From contig NZ_VFPG01000001.1 in the NCBI RefSeq assembly GCF_006716565.1, forward strand, positions 5,394,001 through 5,458,000: 64,000 nt of DNA. The letters are read 5' to 3'. The notes under the pieces are model-generated. The model was not told the origin of the DNA, ran no database searches, and saw nothing but the letters and a program-made list of their open reading frames with translations. A program made the translations under genes and the position numbers. Positions 17,101 to 25,087 of the stretch are shown piece by piece (position 1 is the first letter of the stretch; the number at the start of each line of letters is the position of its first letter). This DNA is from Nocardia bhagyanarayanae. Its GTDB lineage: Bacteria > Actinomycetota > Actinomycetes > Mycobacteriales > Mycobacteriaceae.

Positions 17101-19130
17101 CGGTGTTCCTCCGTTTTGATCGATGGCCGCACTTCGCCACTGCGCCCGTCCAACTGGACCACCGCGCCGTCGGGCAGTCGCCTGGTGGCGTCGGGGTAGC
17201 CGACCACCACCGGGACGCCGTGCTCGCGGGCCAGGATCGCCAGATGACTGAGCGGGCTGCCGGTTTCGGCGATCAGGCCGGACAGCCGCGGCACCACCAC
17301 GGCGAGCCGCGGATCGAGATGGCGGACGACCAGGACCGAGCCAGCGGGCGGATGTTCGCCGATGTGCACCATGCCGCGGCCGACGCCCCCGCCCGCCCCG
17401 ATGCCGCGGTCGGTGCGGCCGCGTCCCTTCGACACCGCGATCGGGAAACCGTCGGTGGCGAGCCGGAATTCGGCGGGCAGCGGAAGATCGTCCGGTTCCG
17501 TGCGGTCGGCCAGGTCGTCCGGCAGCCGCCGGTATCGCACGGCAGCCCCCAGTTCGTCCAGCGACAGGAGTGTCGAAGTGCCGGGGTCGTCCAGCAATCC
17601 GGCCGCGACGAGCCTGCCGCCGAGTTCCCACGCCGCCCTTGCCCCGAGTTCCTGCACCCAGCGGGCGCGCAGCCGCAACGCCTCCCTGGCCAGCGCGAGC
17701 TCGCCCACGCCTTCGCCGATGGGTAGGGGGTCACCGCCGACTTCGGGCACTCGCGGCGGCGGACCGATCCGCGGCGGGATCAGCGCCAGTACGACGGGCA
17801 GTTCCTCGATCACCCGGTCCACGGGCAGACCGGTGGCGCGGGCGGTGGCGAGTGCCGACAGCGCCATCTCGGCCGCGGTGGGCGCGGATTCGTCCTTCCC
17901 GCCGAGCATTCCGGCCAACGCCTCGTATCCGTGTAGCGCGGTCAGCGCGGTACGAGCGTTGTCGAGCACCGCGAGCAGCGCGAGGTCGGTGAGTTCGGCG
18001 AGCGGCGGGACCTCGGCCAGATCTGTGTCGACACGCTCGCAGGTTTGCTGAGCCAGCTCGGGCAGCGCCGCGGCGAGTCTGCCGACCCGCATGGCCGCGC
18101 CGAGCCGCCGCGCCCCCGGCCGCGGATCGAGCAGCCGCGCGAGAGTGCGGCGCGGGCGCGTCACACCGAGCAGTTCGAGATCGGCGACCGCGACTCCGCG
18201 CACCGCGGTGGCGACCGGTGACTCGTGCAGCGCGCGCGGCGGAGCCGCCCCGGTCAGATCGATCGCGACCCGCAGCCCGTCCGCGAGGGGCGACAGCCAC
18301 AGATCCTGTTCGAGCGGGCGCAGCGGGTCGGGAAAGGTCTCGGCCAGCGGACCTGGTCCGAGGACCGGGCCTCGCACCGGGCCGTGCAAGGCGGTGACCG
18401 GGCGGGCCTGGAGCAGGATCACCCGGCCGCGCGCGTCGATGGCCCACTCGATGTCCAGCGCACCGCCGAACACCCGCTCGGCGCGCAGCGCCAGCCGAAA
18501 GACCTTGCGCCGCAGGCTGATCGGCAGCGGATCCGCCTCGGGCGTCGCGACCGAGGTGACCCGTCCGCGCCGGGTCGCGGTCGCGGTCCATCCGCCCTCG
18601 GCGCCGCCGACGACCGCGCTGGGTCCGCGGCGCGAGGCGGTGATCATCATGCGGTCGGTGCGTCCGGTGACCGGGTCGGCGGTGAAGACGACGCCGCCCC
18701 AGCCCGCCGCGAGGAACGGCTGCACGAGCACCGCCATCGCGGCGTCCGCGCCCGCGCCGAGGTCGGCGGGCGGGCCCGAAGCGAGCACCTCGTCGACGGC
18801 GTCCTGGAATCCCTGCCAGTCGCGCACGTCGAGCACCGAGGTGAACAGCCCTGCCATGGACTGGTGCGCACCGTCCTCGGCGACCGAAGAGGACCGCACC
18901 ACAAGGGCTTTCGCGCCCGCGCCGGACAGGCCGCGCCATTCGGCCTCGGGCGGGTCGCCGCGGTGCGACCACGCCGTGGTCAGGACGAAGCCCTCGAGCA
19001 CGGGCAGGCCGTGCGCGGCCGCCGTGGCGAGCGCCGCAGCCTTGGCGCCGGTGAGCTCGGCGTCGCGCGCTCGCGGATCGCGCAGGGCGACGATGCCTGG
19101 CTGGTTCGTGGTGGTTGTCGTGATGGTCAT
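17097..19130 (-). CDS. PEP/pyruvate-binding and PEP-utilising domain protein (PEP synthase-like)
   Basis: A 677-residue protein with the N-terminal ATP-grasp domain and the C-terminal swivel domain of PEP synthase/PPDK/rifampin phosphotransferase proteins. In the first 260 residues: TGAKAAALATAAAHGLPV, LVVRSSSVAEDGAHQSMAG, GGVVFTADPVTGRTD and DIEWAIDARGRVILLQARPV. At the C-terminus TGSPLSHLAILAREHGVPVV carries the phosphorylated His. There is no PEP-binding TIM barrel; a 350-residue helical middle replaces it, the architecture seen in rifampin phosphotransferase. It may therefore phosphorylate a small molecule using the ATP beta-phosphate, but no substrate can be named. ATG 19130 is preferred over an ATG eight codons upstream because AAGGCGG precedes it. 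It heads an operon with two small membrane proteins. Confidence 0.82.
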   Translation of the reverse strand: MTITTTTTNQPGIVALRDPRARDAELTGAKAAALATAAAHGLPVLEGFVLTTAWSHRGDPPEAEWRGLSGAGAKALVVRSSSVAEDGAHQSMAGLFTSVLDVRDWQGFQDAVDEVLASGPPADLGAGADAAMAVLVQPFLAAGWGGVVFTADPVTGRTDRMMITASRRGPSAVVGGAEGGWTATATRRGRVTSVATPEADPLPISLRRKVFRLALRAERVFGGALDIEWAIDARGRVILLQARPVTALHGPVRGPVLGPGPLAETFPDPLRPLEQDLWLSPLADGLRVAIDLTGAAPPRALHESPVATAVRGVAVADLELLGVTRPRRTLARLLDPRPGARRLGAAMRVGRLAAALPELAQQTCERVDTDLAEVPPLAELTDLALLAVLDNARTALTALHGYEALAGMLGGKDESAPTAAEMALSALATARATGLPVDRVIEELPVVLALIPPRIGPPPRVPEVGGDPLPIGEGVGELALAREALRLRARWVQELGARAAWELGGRLVAAGLLDDPGTSTLLSLDELGAAVRYRRLPDDLADRTEPDDLPLPAEFRLATDGFPIAVSKGRGRTDRGIGAGGGVGRGMVHIGEHPPAGSVLVVRHLDPRLAVVVPRLSGLIAETGSPLSHLAILAREHGVPVVVGYPDATRRLPDGAVVQLDGRSGEVRPSIKTEEHR

Positions 19131-19473
19131 CGAACCGCCTTCGACGGAAAACAACGCTGTTTCGGGGCCGACCGGTCGGACCTAAGAGGAGATGGTTACT
19201 CCACTTAGGCGTATTCCCAGTGTTTCCCCGGAGTCCCGCGCCTGTCAAGGAATGGACGTTCGTCTTGCGAGTCGCACAGTTCACTGTCCTGCGGCCTGGC
19301 GGCCCCCTACTGTTCACGGTACGATCCCGCGCCCGCGCCGAGTGTCCCGCGCGCACAACGTTATTCACCGGCAACGCGGTCGCGACCCCGGAACGAGCGC
19401 CCCGGCAGTTCGGGGCTGTCGGGGTGCCGCTCGCTGCTTCGATACTTGCCGCGAACCGAAAGGAAAAACCCCG
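19131..19473. other. 343-base intergenic region between divergent genes
   Basis: Divergent control region of the PEP-synthase-like operon and the small secreted protein. It holds one 29-bp interrupted palindrome near the PEP-synthase side (separate entry), a short ACAGT-TC-ACTGT palindrome around 19276-19287 and a TACGAT hexamer near 19331 that could be a -10 box for the rightward gene. No conserved coding frame is seen. Confidence 0.5.
19181..19209. promoter_or_regulatory. interrupted palindrome upstream of PEP-synthase-like operon
   Basis: CCTAAGAGGAG (19181-19191) and CTCCACTTAGG (19199-19209) are inverted copies with one mismatch, separated by 7 bases, centred 65 bp before the start of the PEP-synthase-like gene. 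The size and symmetry fit a dimeric repressor site. No regulator gene lies next to it, so the cognate protein is unknown. Confidence 0.5.
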
Positions 19474-19713
19474 ATGTCACTGTCTCCCAACATCAGAAAA
19501 GCCCTGGTCACCGTTGCCGTCTCCGGCGCACTGGTCACCTCGACGGGACTCGCCACCGCGCCCGCTCAGGCCGCGCCCGCGCCCGCGGCTCCTGCGGCGG
19601 TCGCGGATTCCGGATCGGCCAGCGGCTCGGCCACTTACGGCCGCGAGTTCGTCGAGCTCATCGTCTGCCTGCTGAAGGGGCAGTTCGTGGGCTCGAAGTA
19701 CCCGCTCTGCTGA
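19474..19713 (+). CDS. small secreted protein with C-terminal Cys
   Basis: A 79-residue protein behind AAAGGA. A classical signal peptide (KALVTVAVSGALVTSTGLATA) ends with a probable AQA cleavage site, leaving an Ala/Pro-rich then Ser/Gly-rich stretch and a short hydrophobic end, EFVELIVCLLKGQF, closing in KYPLC. The two cysteines lie in the last 20 residues, one as the final residue. The mature product would be about 45 residues. No family is recognised. Similar Ala/Pro-rich small secreted proteins are common in Nocardia-like genomes. Confidence 0.65.
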   Translation: MSLSPNIRKALVTVAVSGALVTSTGLATAPAQAAPAPAAPAAVADSGSASGSATYGREFVELIVCLLKGQFVGSKYPLC

Positions 19714-19722
19714 CGGGGTCGT

Positions 19723-20220
19723 TCACGCCTGGCTGAGCCAGGACAGAAAGAAGAACACCCCCGCAATGGCGAGGACGAGCGCTGCCGGGACCGGCCAGGC
19801 CGGCCCGGCGCGTTCGAACAGCTGGCGAATCAGCCGCAGTTGCAGCGCCCCGAGCCCGGCGAGCGCCGCGAGCCAGACCGGAAGCAGCCCGACGCCGAGC
19901 GCCGCGTGTACCGCCCACGCACCCGCCAATGTCGGCCCGCCCCAGGAATTTTCGTAGTCGTCGGCCGCGACCAGCGGATATCCGAGGCCTCGAACCAAGG
20001 CGACAACCGCGAGAAAGACCAGAAACCAGGCCAGCAGGCCGACGCCCGCGCTCAGCACCGAGTGCGCCACGATCCGAACGCGCGTGATCCCGCGCCGACG
20101 GATCGGCTCACGCAGCCGCCTGCGCGGCACGCGCATCCGAACCGCGACGGGCGCGACGGCGAGCGGCAACGCGAGCACCGCGTAGGCGGCCCAGCGGGCG
20201 AGCGAACGAACCGGCCTCAT
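19723..20220 (-). CDS. four-helix membrane protein, hypothetical
   Basis: A 165-residue integral membrane protein with about four hydrophobic segments (AYAVLALPLAVAPVAV; VGLLAWFLVFLAVVALVRG; AALGVGLLPVWLAALAGLGA; PAALVLAIAGVFFFLSWL) and a basic loop (RMRVPRRRLREPIRRR) after the first. No family or catalytic motif is seen. It is convergent with the small secreted protein and downstream of the DUF2867 gene (81-base gap). Confidence 0.6.
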   Translation of the reverse strand: MRPVRSLARWAAYAVLALPLAVAPVAVRMRVPRRRLREPIRRRGITRVRIVAHSVLSAGVGLLAWFLVFLAVVALVRGLGYPLVAADDYENSWGGPTLAGAWAVHAALGVGLLPVWLAALAGLGALQLRLIRQLFERAGPAWPVPAALVLAIAGVFFFLSWLSQA

Positions 20221-20301
20221 GCTGGGACCGTATCGCGGGGCAGACGACGCCGCCCATTCGCACGCCGGGACCGGATGTCCGACGTGCCGAGCCGTCGAGC
20301 G

Positions 20302-20820
20302 TCAGTGCCGCTTCGCGCGCACCGTCGCGTGCGCGTCCCGGAGGAGGCCGGGCGCCAGGCTCCGATGAACGGCCGACAACCGGGTCCAAATACGCCCGGC
20401 GATCGGCCGGTCGTAATTGATGATCGTGGCCAGCGACATATGCTCGCCATCGATGTGGATCACCAGATTGCCGGTGAGCATCCAGGAGGGTGCGGCAAGC
20501 GTGATCCAGTTGTCGCCCCGTGCCGCGATCCGCCAACCGGCCACGTGGTCCGGCGATCGCCGCCGGGCGAGGCGCATGCCTAATAGGACGCGCCAGATGA
20601 ACTGGGCTCGCAAGCTCGCGACATCCCCGAAGGCCGCGCGCGCCCACTGTTCCGGCGACCAGTCCCCGGCATCGCCGGTGACGAGCGTGAACAGGTCGAT
20701 GTAGTCCGGATCGGCGACCGTGCCGAGCGCCAGGATCGCTTCGGGAATCCGATGCTGCTGAAAGACGGGCAACTCGGCGTCGCGGCCGGTCATCTCGTCG
20801 GATCGTGACAGCTTCTGCAT
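20302..20820 (-). CDS. DUF2867 family protein
   Basis: A 172-residue protein matching the DUF2867 pattern: DYIDLFTLVTGDAGDWSPEQWARAAFGDV, FIWRVLLGMRLARR, VAGWRIAARGDNWITLAAPSW, LATIINYDRPIAGRIWTRLSAVHR. Members are small soluble proteins with a START/SRPBCC-like fold and no known activity. Two palindromic operator-like sites lie 29-78 bp upstream, so expression is probably under repressor control by a TetR-type protein not encoded nearby. Confidence 0.75.
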   Translation of the reverse strand: MQKLSRSDEMTGRDAELPVFQQHRIPEAILALGTVADPDYIDLFTLVTGDAGDWSPEQWARAAFGDVASLRAQFIWRVLLGMRLARRRSPDHVAGWRIAARGDNWITLAAPSWMLTGNLVIHIDGEHMSLATIINYDRPIAGRIWTRLSAVHRSLAPGLLRDAHATVRAKRH

Positions 20821-20848
20821 GCGTGGCTCCTTCGCCCACAGCCCGTCT

Positions 20849-20898
20849 TATACGGTGCCGTATATGACGAGGTTAGACGTCGAATACGGTGGCGTATA
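20849..20898. promoter_or_regulatory. two palindromic operators upstream of DUF2867 gene
   Basis: A near-perfect 16-bp palindrome TATACGGTGCCGTATA (20849-20864) and a related copy AATACGGTGGCGTATA (20883-20898) lie 34 bp apart between the DUF2867 start and the Nudix stop. The ATACGG..CCGTAT layout is typical of TetR-family operators. The nearest TetR gene is over 5 kb away and has different operators, so the regulator is probably encoded elsewhere. Confidence 0.65.
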
Positions 20899-20982
20899 GA
20901 TCGCCGCGATGTGAGAGCGGGCACGGTCTCGGCTCGGCGGTTGGACCCGGCACAGAGGTCGACCCGAGACAGCGGACCGGCT

Positions 20983-21399
20983 TCAGCGCAGCAGGCCGGC
21001 CGCGGCGAGATCGTCGAAGAGCAGCTGGTCGACCGGCGGCACGGAATCGCGATCGGCGTAACCGAACCACGCCATCTCGTCGATCTCGCTGCTGGCGGTG
21101 AGCGTGCCGCGATAGTCGGCGGTGTAGCAGCTCATGCGTACGGTCACGCCGTCGACCGGTCCGTGCACCGCCGCCTCGTAAGTGCCGACGTGCCGGACGG
21201 TTTCGGGCACCAGCGCGACGGTGAGCTCCTCCTCGATCTCGCGCACCAGCGTCTGCAGATCCGTCTCCGCGCCTTCCCTTTTGCCGCCGGGAATGTAGAA
21301 GATGTCCTTGCCGCGCGGTCGCGCGCAGAGGATGCGACCGTCCTCGATCCGCACCCACGCGACCGTATCGATGACCGTCTCCACCCGCGCGTCCGTCAC
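20983..21399 (-). CDS. Nudix hydrolase
   Basis: A 138-residue Nudix protein. The Nudix box is GGKREGAETDLQTLVREIEE followed by EL, which fits Gx5Ex7REUxEExGU except for the final Gly position (L-T-V). It starts VETVIDTVAWVRIEDGRILCARPRG and ends with a short helical tail. Such enzymes hydrolyse nucleoside diphosphates linked to another group; substrate unknown. It is 9 bases downstream of the HxlR gene stop, on the same strand, and may be co-transcribed with it. Confidence 0.9.
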   Translation of the reverse strand: MTDARVETVIDTVAWVRIEDGRILCARPRGKDIFYIPGGKREGAETDLQTLVREIEEELTVALVPETVRHVGTYEAAVHGPVDGVTVRMSCYTADYRGTLTASSEIDEMAWFGYADRDSVPPVDQLLFDDLAAAGLLR

Positions 21400-21408
21400 G
21401 CGCGCAGC

Positions 21409-21918
21409 CTATCGCGGCGGCGCACTGCGGGCCGCGTCCTGTGCCAGCGCGGCCGGGATCAGATCCTTGTCGCGGGCGCCGGGACCGTACACCGGCCGCA
21501 GTTCACGCCCCTGGACGCGCTCGCCGCATTCCGAGCACACCGGTTCGATCGTCATCCGATGGCCGCACGTGGTGTGCACCGATTCCACCGGCGGGCCGTC
21601 CGGAGCGGCCCATTCGTCGCCCCATTGCCGCATCGCGGTGACGACCAGCCACAGCGAACGCCCCTTCGGCGTGAGCCGGTAGTCGTACCGAGGGGGATTC
21701 TCCTGGTACGGAACCTTTTCCAGGATCCCGTTCGCCACCAGGTGTTCCAGGCGCTGGGTCAGCACATTGCGCGCGATGCCGAGCCTGGCGCGGAAGTCGT
21801 CGAAGCGGGTCACGCCGAACAGGGCGTCGCGCACGATCAGCAGCGTCCACCATTCGCCCACCACCTCCAGGCACTGGGCCAGCGAGCAGTTCATGTCCTC
21901 GAAGCTCGTCCTGCGCAT
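21409..21918 (-). CDS. HxlR family transcriptional regulator
   Basis: A 169-residue regulator. The HxlR winged helix is at about residues 10-100 (CSLAQCLEVVGEWWTLLIVRDALFGVTRFDDF, LGIARNVLTQRLEHLVANGILEKVPYQENPPRYDYRLTPKG). A C-terminal extension has a Cys/His cluster, TTCGHRMTIEPVCSECGERV, that looks like a zinc ribbon, seen in longer actinobacterial members. It is divergent from a thioesterase and an MFS exporter and has an inverted repeat in the shared region, so it likely controls them. Confidence 0.9.
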   Translation of the reverse strand: MRRTSFEDMNCSLAQCLEVVGEWWTLLIVRDALFGVTRFDDFRARLGIARNVLTQRLEHLVANGILEKVPYQENPPRYDYRLTPKGRSLWLVVTAMRQWGDEWAAPDGPPVESVHTTCGHRMTIEPVCSECGERVQGRELRPVYGPGARDKDLIPAALAQDAARSAPPR

Positions 21919-21934
21919 GCCGACAGCCTAGTCG

Positions 21935-21981
21935 GTTGCTTCAAAGAACTCACTACCCTATGGTGCGTTTCATGAAGCAAC
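21935..21981. promoter_or_regulatory. inverted repeat between HxlR and thioesterase genes
   Basis: GTTGCTTCA (21935-21943) and its exact complement TGAAGCAAC (21973-21981) are 29 bases apart in the 41-base gap and first codons of the thioesterase gene. The related direct repeat AACTCACT follows each arm. This is a plausible HxlR operator; the downstream arm lies over or just after the thioesterase start. Confidence 0.5.
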
Positions 21982-22778
21982 TCACTTACCGCCCGCTGGC
22001 CGAGGAGTTCGCACTCGGCGCGACCGGCCCCGGCGCCTGGCAGGCTCGGGTGGATCGAACATGGCGTGGCTGGACCGGCCCGCACGGCGGCGTGATCGCC
22101 GCGCTGCTGGTGGATGTGGCCCGGCGCGCAGCGGACGAGGAGCTCCCGGTGCGCGCCGTCGATCTCCGTTTCCTCGGCAGGCCCGTCGACGGCGCGTTCG
22201 CCTTCTCGGCCACCGCGCGGCCGCTCGGGCGCGGCACCGCGATCGTCGACGTGGTCGCGCGTCAGGAATCGGGCGAGGTCGCCGCCGCCTCGATCACGCT
22301 CGGCCGCACCGCGCCGAGCTCGGTACCGGACCGCACCGAACGTCCCGCCCCCGAGGTCGCCGCGGCCGACGCCTGCGCCGCGTTCCGGCTGCCGCCCGAA
22401 ATCGTCCCGGTCGGAGCGCATTTCGACATTCGGCCCGCCGCGGGCCCGCTGCCGTTGACCGGCGCCGTGCAGGCGTGGATGTGCGCGTGGATCGCGCTGA
22501 ACCCACCGATGATCACAGACGCGGCCACGCTGGCGATCCTGGCCGACGCGCTGCCGCCCGGCATCTTCCCGACGCTGTCCGCTCCGATCGCCGTCCCGAC
22601 GGTCGCCTTCTCGATGCACCTGCACACCGACTTCACCGCGCCCGCGGGGCAGCCGGTGCTGGTGCGCGCCGCGAACACCGGCACCGGCGGCGGCTGGTCG
22701 GTGGACGACGTCGACATCTGGGACGCGGCCGGGCGGTTGCTGGTCTCGGCCAGGCAAACCCGCCGAGTTCTCGGCTGA
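21960..22778 (+). CDS. acyl-CoA thioesterase family protein (double hotdog)
   Basis: A 272-residue protein of the TesB-like thioesterase family. The first hotdog shows RTWRGWTGPHGGVIAALLVDVARRA, and the second ends DFTAPAGQPVLVRAANTGTGGGWSVDDVDIWDAAGRLLVSARQTRRVLG. An in-frame ATG at 21972 (MKQLTYRPL) is an alternative start; neither has a good ribosome-binding site. It is followed after 13 bases by the MFS exporter with GGAGG, so the two form an operon under HxlR control. Confidence 0.8.
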   Translation: MVRFMKQLTYRPLAEEFALGATGPGAWQARVDRTWRGWTGPHGGVIAALLVDVARRAADEELPVRAVDLRFLGRPVDGAFAFSATARPLGRGTAIVDVVARQESGEVAAASITLGRTAPSSVPDRTERPAPEVAAADACAAFRLPPEIVPVGAHFDIRPAAGPLPLTGAVQAWMCAWIALNPPMITDAATLAILADALPPGIFPTLSAPIAVPTVAFSMHLHTDFTAPAGQPVLVRAANTGTGGGWSVDDVDIWDAAGRLLVSARQTRRVLG

Positions 22779-22791
22779 AACGGAGGAACTT

Positions 22792-24216
22792 GTGAATACC
22801 GTTGTGCCCGAGACGGATCGGCCTGCGGTCGATTCGCGGCTCGTGCTCGGCATCGTGTCGGTCGGTGTCTTGCTGTCGAGCCTGGACCTGTTCATCGTCA
22901 ATGTGGCGCTGCCGGACATGGCGCGCGAGTTCGGCGCCGAACTCGCGGGACTGTCCTGGGTGCTCAACGCCTACGCCATCGTGTTCGCGGCCCTGCTGGT
23001 GCCCGCGGGACGCCTGGGCGACCGCGGCAGCAATCGGACCACCTTCCTGCTCGGCTTGGCCGTGTTCGTGCTCGGTTCCGCGGCGTGCGCGGCCGCGTGG
23101 AATGTGGCCTCGCTGGTGACTTTTCGGGTGTTGCAGGCGGTGGGCGCGGCCATGCTCACGCCCGCGTCGCTGGGCCTGGTGCTCGCGGCGACACCGCCCG
23201 AGCGGCGGGCCACGGCGGTGCGCCTGTGGGTCGCGTTCGGCGGGCTCGGCGCGGCGCTCGGTCCGGTCGTCGGCGGGTTGCTCGTCGAAATAGATTGGCG
23301 CTGGGTATTTCTGGTGAACGTGCCGATCGGTCTCGGCGCCCTCGTCGCGGGTCTGCGCAGGCTGCCCGATCCGCGCGGTGACGGTGGCGCGCTGCCGGAT
23401 CTGTTCGGCGCGGTCGCTCTGGTCGGTGCGATCGCCGCGCTTGTGCTCGGGCTGGTGAAGGGCGAGGACTGGGGATGGGCGTCGCCGCAGGTGCTCGGCG
23501 CGTTCGCCGCCGCGGTGGTGTTCGGTGTCGGATTCGCCGTCTCCTCGGCACGCCACCACAGTCCGATCGTCGACCCCGATTTGCTGCGGGCGCCGAATTT
23601 CGCACTGATGGCGGCCAATTCGGTGCTGTTCCAGGTGGCGTTCGCGGGCATGCTGCTGTCGGTGGTGCTGTGGGCGCAGAACGTATGGGGGTGGTCGGCG
23701 CTGCGCACCGGGCTCGCCATCGCGCCGGGGCCGCTGGTGGTGCCGATCGTCGCCGTCCTGGCGGGCAGGCTGATCGGGCGCGTCGGCGCTGGCCCCGTGA
23801 TCGCCGCGGGCGGTGTGGCTTTCGCCGCGGGCATGGTGTGGTGGGCGCGCGCGATCGAACTCGCGCCGGACTATCCCGCGGGTCTGCTTCCCGGCATGAT
23901 CGTCAGCGGTCTCGGAGTCGGCCTGACGCTGCCGACCGCGTTCGCGGCGGGCACCAGCGGCATACCGCCGCAACGGTTCGCCACCGGGTCGGCGGTGTTG
24001 AGCATGGCGCGCCAGATCGGTCTGGCCGTCGGCGTCGCGGTACTGGTCGCGGTCCTCGGCTCCCCCGGTGACCCGCTCGCCACTCTCGATGCCTTCCGCC
24101 GCGGGTGGTACGTCGTGGCCGCGGTGGCGCTCGCCGCGGGCCTCGTCGGGCTCGGTGCGAGGATGCCGCGTCCCGCCGTGCCGGAAGCAGCCGTGCTCGA
24201 AACAGCGCGGCCATAG
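22792..24216 (+). CDS. MFS drug exporter, 14-helix DHA2 type
   Basis: A 474-residue transporter with a GTG start behind GGAGG. The first helices carry the DHA2 motif LDLFIVNVALPDMAREFG and the loop motif GRLGDRGSNRTTFLLG, and motif C is present (GGLGAALGPVVGGLL). Repeated hydrophobic segments to the end are consistent with 14 helices. It is expected to be a proton-coupled exporter of a drug or metabolite. Operon with the thioesterase; convergent with the ABC exporter across a strong terminator. Confidence 0.92.
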   Translation: MNTVVPETDRPAVDSRLVLGIVSVGVLLSSLDLFIVNVALPDMAREFGAELAGLSWVLNAYAIVFAALLVPAGRLGDRGSNRTTFLLGLAVFVLGSAACAAAWNVASLVTFRVLQAVGAAMLTPASLGLVLAATPPERRATAVRLWVAFGGLGAALGPVVGGLLVEIDWRWVFLVNVPIGLGALVAGLRRLPDPRGDGGALPDLFGAVALVGAIAALVLGLVKGEDWGWASPQVLGAFAAAVVFGVGFAVSSARHHSPIVDPDLLRAPNFALMAANSVLFQVAFAGMLLSVVLWAQNVWGWSALRTGLAIAPGPLVVPIVAVLAGRLIGRVGAGPVIAAGGVAFAAGMVWWARAIELAPDYPAGLLPGMIVSGLGVGLTLPTAFAAGTSGIPPQRFATGSAVLSMARQIGLAVGVAVLVAVLGSPGDPLATLDAFRRGWYVVAAVALAAGLVGLGARMPRPAVPEAAVLETARP

Positions 24217-24220
24217 CGAA

Positions 24221-24269
24221 CGTTCGCTGCCCGGCACGATCTCGCAATGCCGGGCAGCGAACGATTTTT
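24221..24269. terminator. strong intrinsic terminator after MFS gene
   Basis: A perfect 16-bp stem (CGTTCGCTGCCCGGCA at 24221-24236 with its complement at 24248-24263), an 11-base loop and then ATTTTT. It ends rightward transcripts from the MFS gene. On the other strand the tail is less T-rich but the hairpin also faces the end of the ABC permease, whose stop it touches. Confidence 0.88.
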
Positions 24270-25087
24270 CAGCGGCTCAACCGCTGGAAGCGGTGCACCG
24301 CGAGCGGCAGGAAGATCGCCGTCAGCACCAGCGGCCACACCACCGCCATCAGCACCGCGTGCTGTTCGATCCACGAATCACCGCTGCCCACCGGTGTTCC
24401 GAACAGTTCGCGGGTGGCGGCCACGGTCGAGGAGATCGGATTCCACGCCGCGATGTGCCCGAGCCAGCTCGGCATCAGCTGCGGGGCGACGAAGATGCTG
24501 GAGATCATCGTCAACGGGAACGCGACGGCGAACAGCCCGCCCGCCGCCTCCGGGTTCGGCACCAACAGACCGAGCCAGACGCCGACCCAGATCAGCGCGA
24601 ATCGCAGCCACAGCAACAGCGCGAACGAGGCCGCCGCGCCGAGGATTCCACCGTCGGGCCGCCAGCCGATCGCGTAGGCGGTGATCATCAGGATGGTCAG
24701 CTCGGCGCAGGCGACGATCAGATCGGTGACGCCGCGCCCGGAGACCACCGCCGAAGGCGCCATCGGCATGGAGCGGAATCGGTCGATGACCCCCTTGGTG
24801 GCGTCGTAGACGACGAGTGTCGCGGTGTTGATGAAGCCGAACGCCATCGTCATCGCGAACATGCCGGGCATCAGGAAGTCCCGGTAGTCGCCGCCGCCGG
24901 GCACCGTCATGGCGCTGCCGAAGACGTAGCCGTAGAGCAGCACCGACAGGATCGGGAAGCCGAGCTGCCATGCGATGTTCACCGGCTGGCGCTGGTAGTG
25001 AGTCAGTCCGCGGCGCACCACATTCCAGCAGTCGGCGAGCGCCCAGTACGCGCGGGAGCGGGTCCGCACGAGATCGATGGTGGTCAT
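24269..25087 (-). CDS. ABC-2 type exporter permease (DrrB type)
   Basis: A 272-residue permease with six hydrophobic segments, starting at the ATG that overlaps the ATPase stop by one base (TGATG). ABC-2 features are [76 protein letters not shown] (the conserved coupling-helix region) and [26 protein letters not shown]. It forms an exporter with the ATPase, of the daunorubicin-resistance type, for a drug or metabolite that is unknown. Confidence 0.9.
   Translation of the reverse strand: MTTIDLVRTRSRAYWALADCWNVVRRGLTHYQRQPVNIAWQLGFPILSVLLYGYVFGSAMTVPGGGDYRDFLMPGMFAMTMAFGFINTATLVVYDATKGVIDRFRSMPMAPSAVVSGRGVTDLIVACAELTILMITAYAIGWRPDGGILGAAASFALLLWLRFALIWVGVWLGLLVPNPEAAGGLFAVAFPLTMISSIFVAPQLMPSWLGHIAAWNPISSTVAATRELFGTPVGSGDSWIEQHAVLMAVVWPLVLTAIFLPLAVHRFQRLSR

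Noticed and set aside
22633..24237. A 534-codon minus-strand frame opposite the MFS gene
   Set aside because: Composition is a Gly/Arg/His-rich translation artefact; the plus-strand frame has all MFS motifs.
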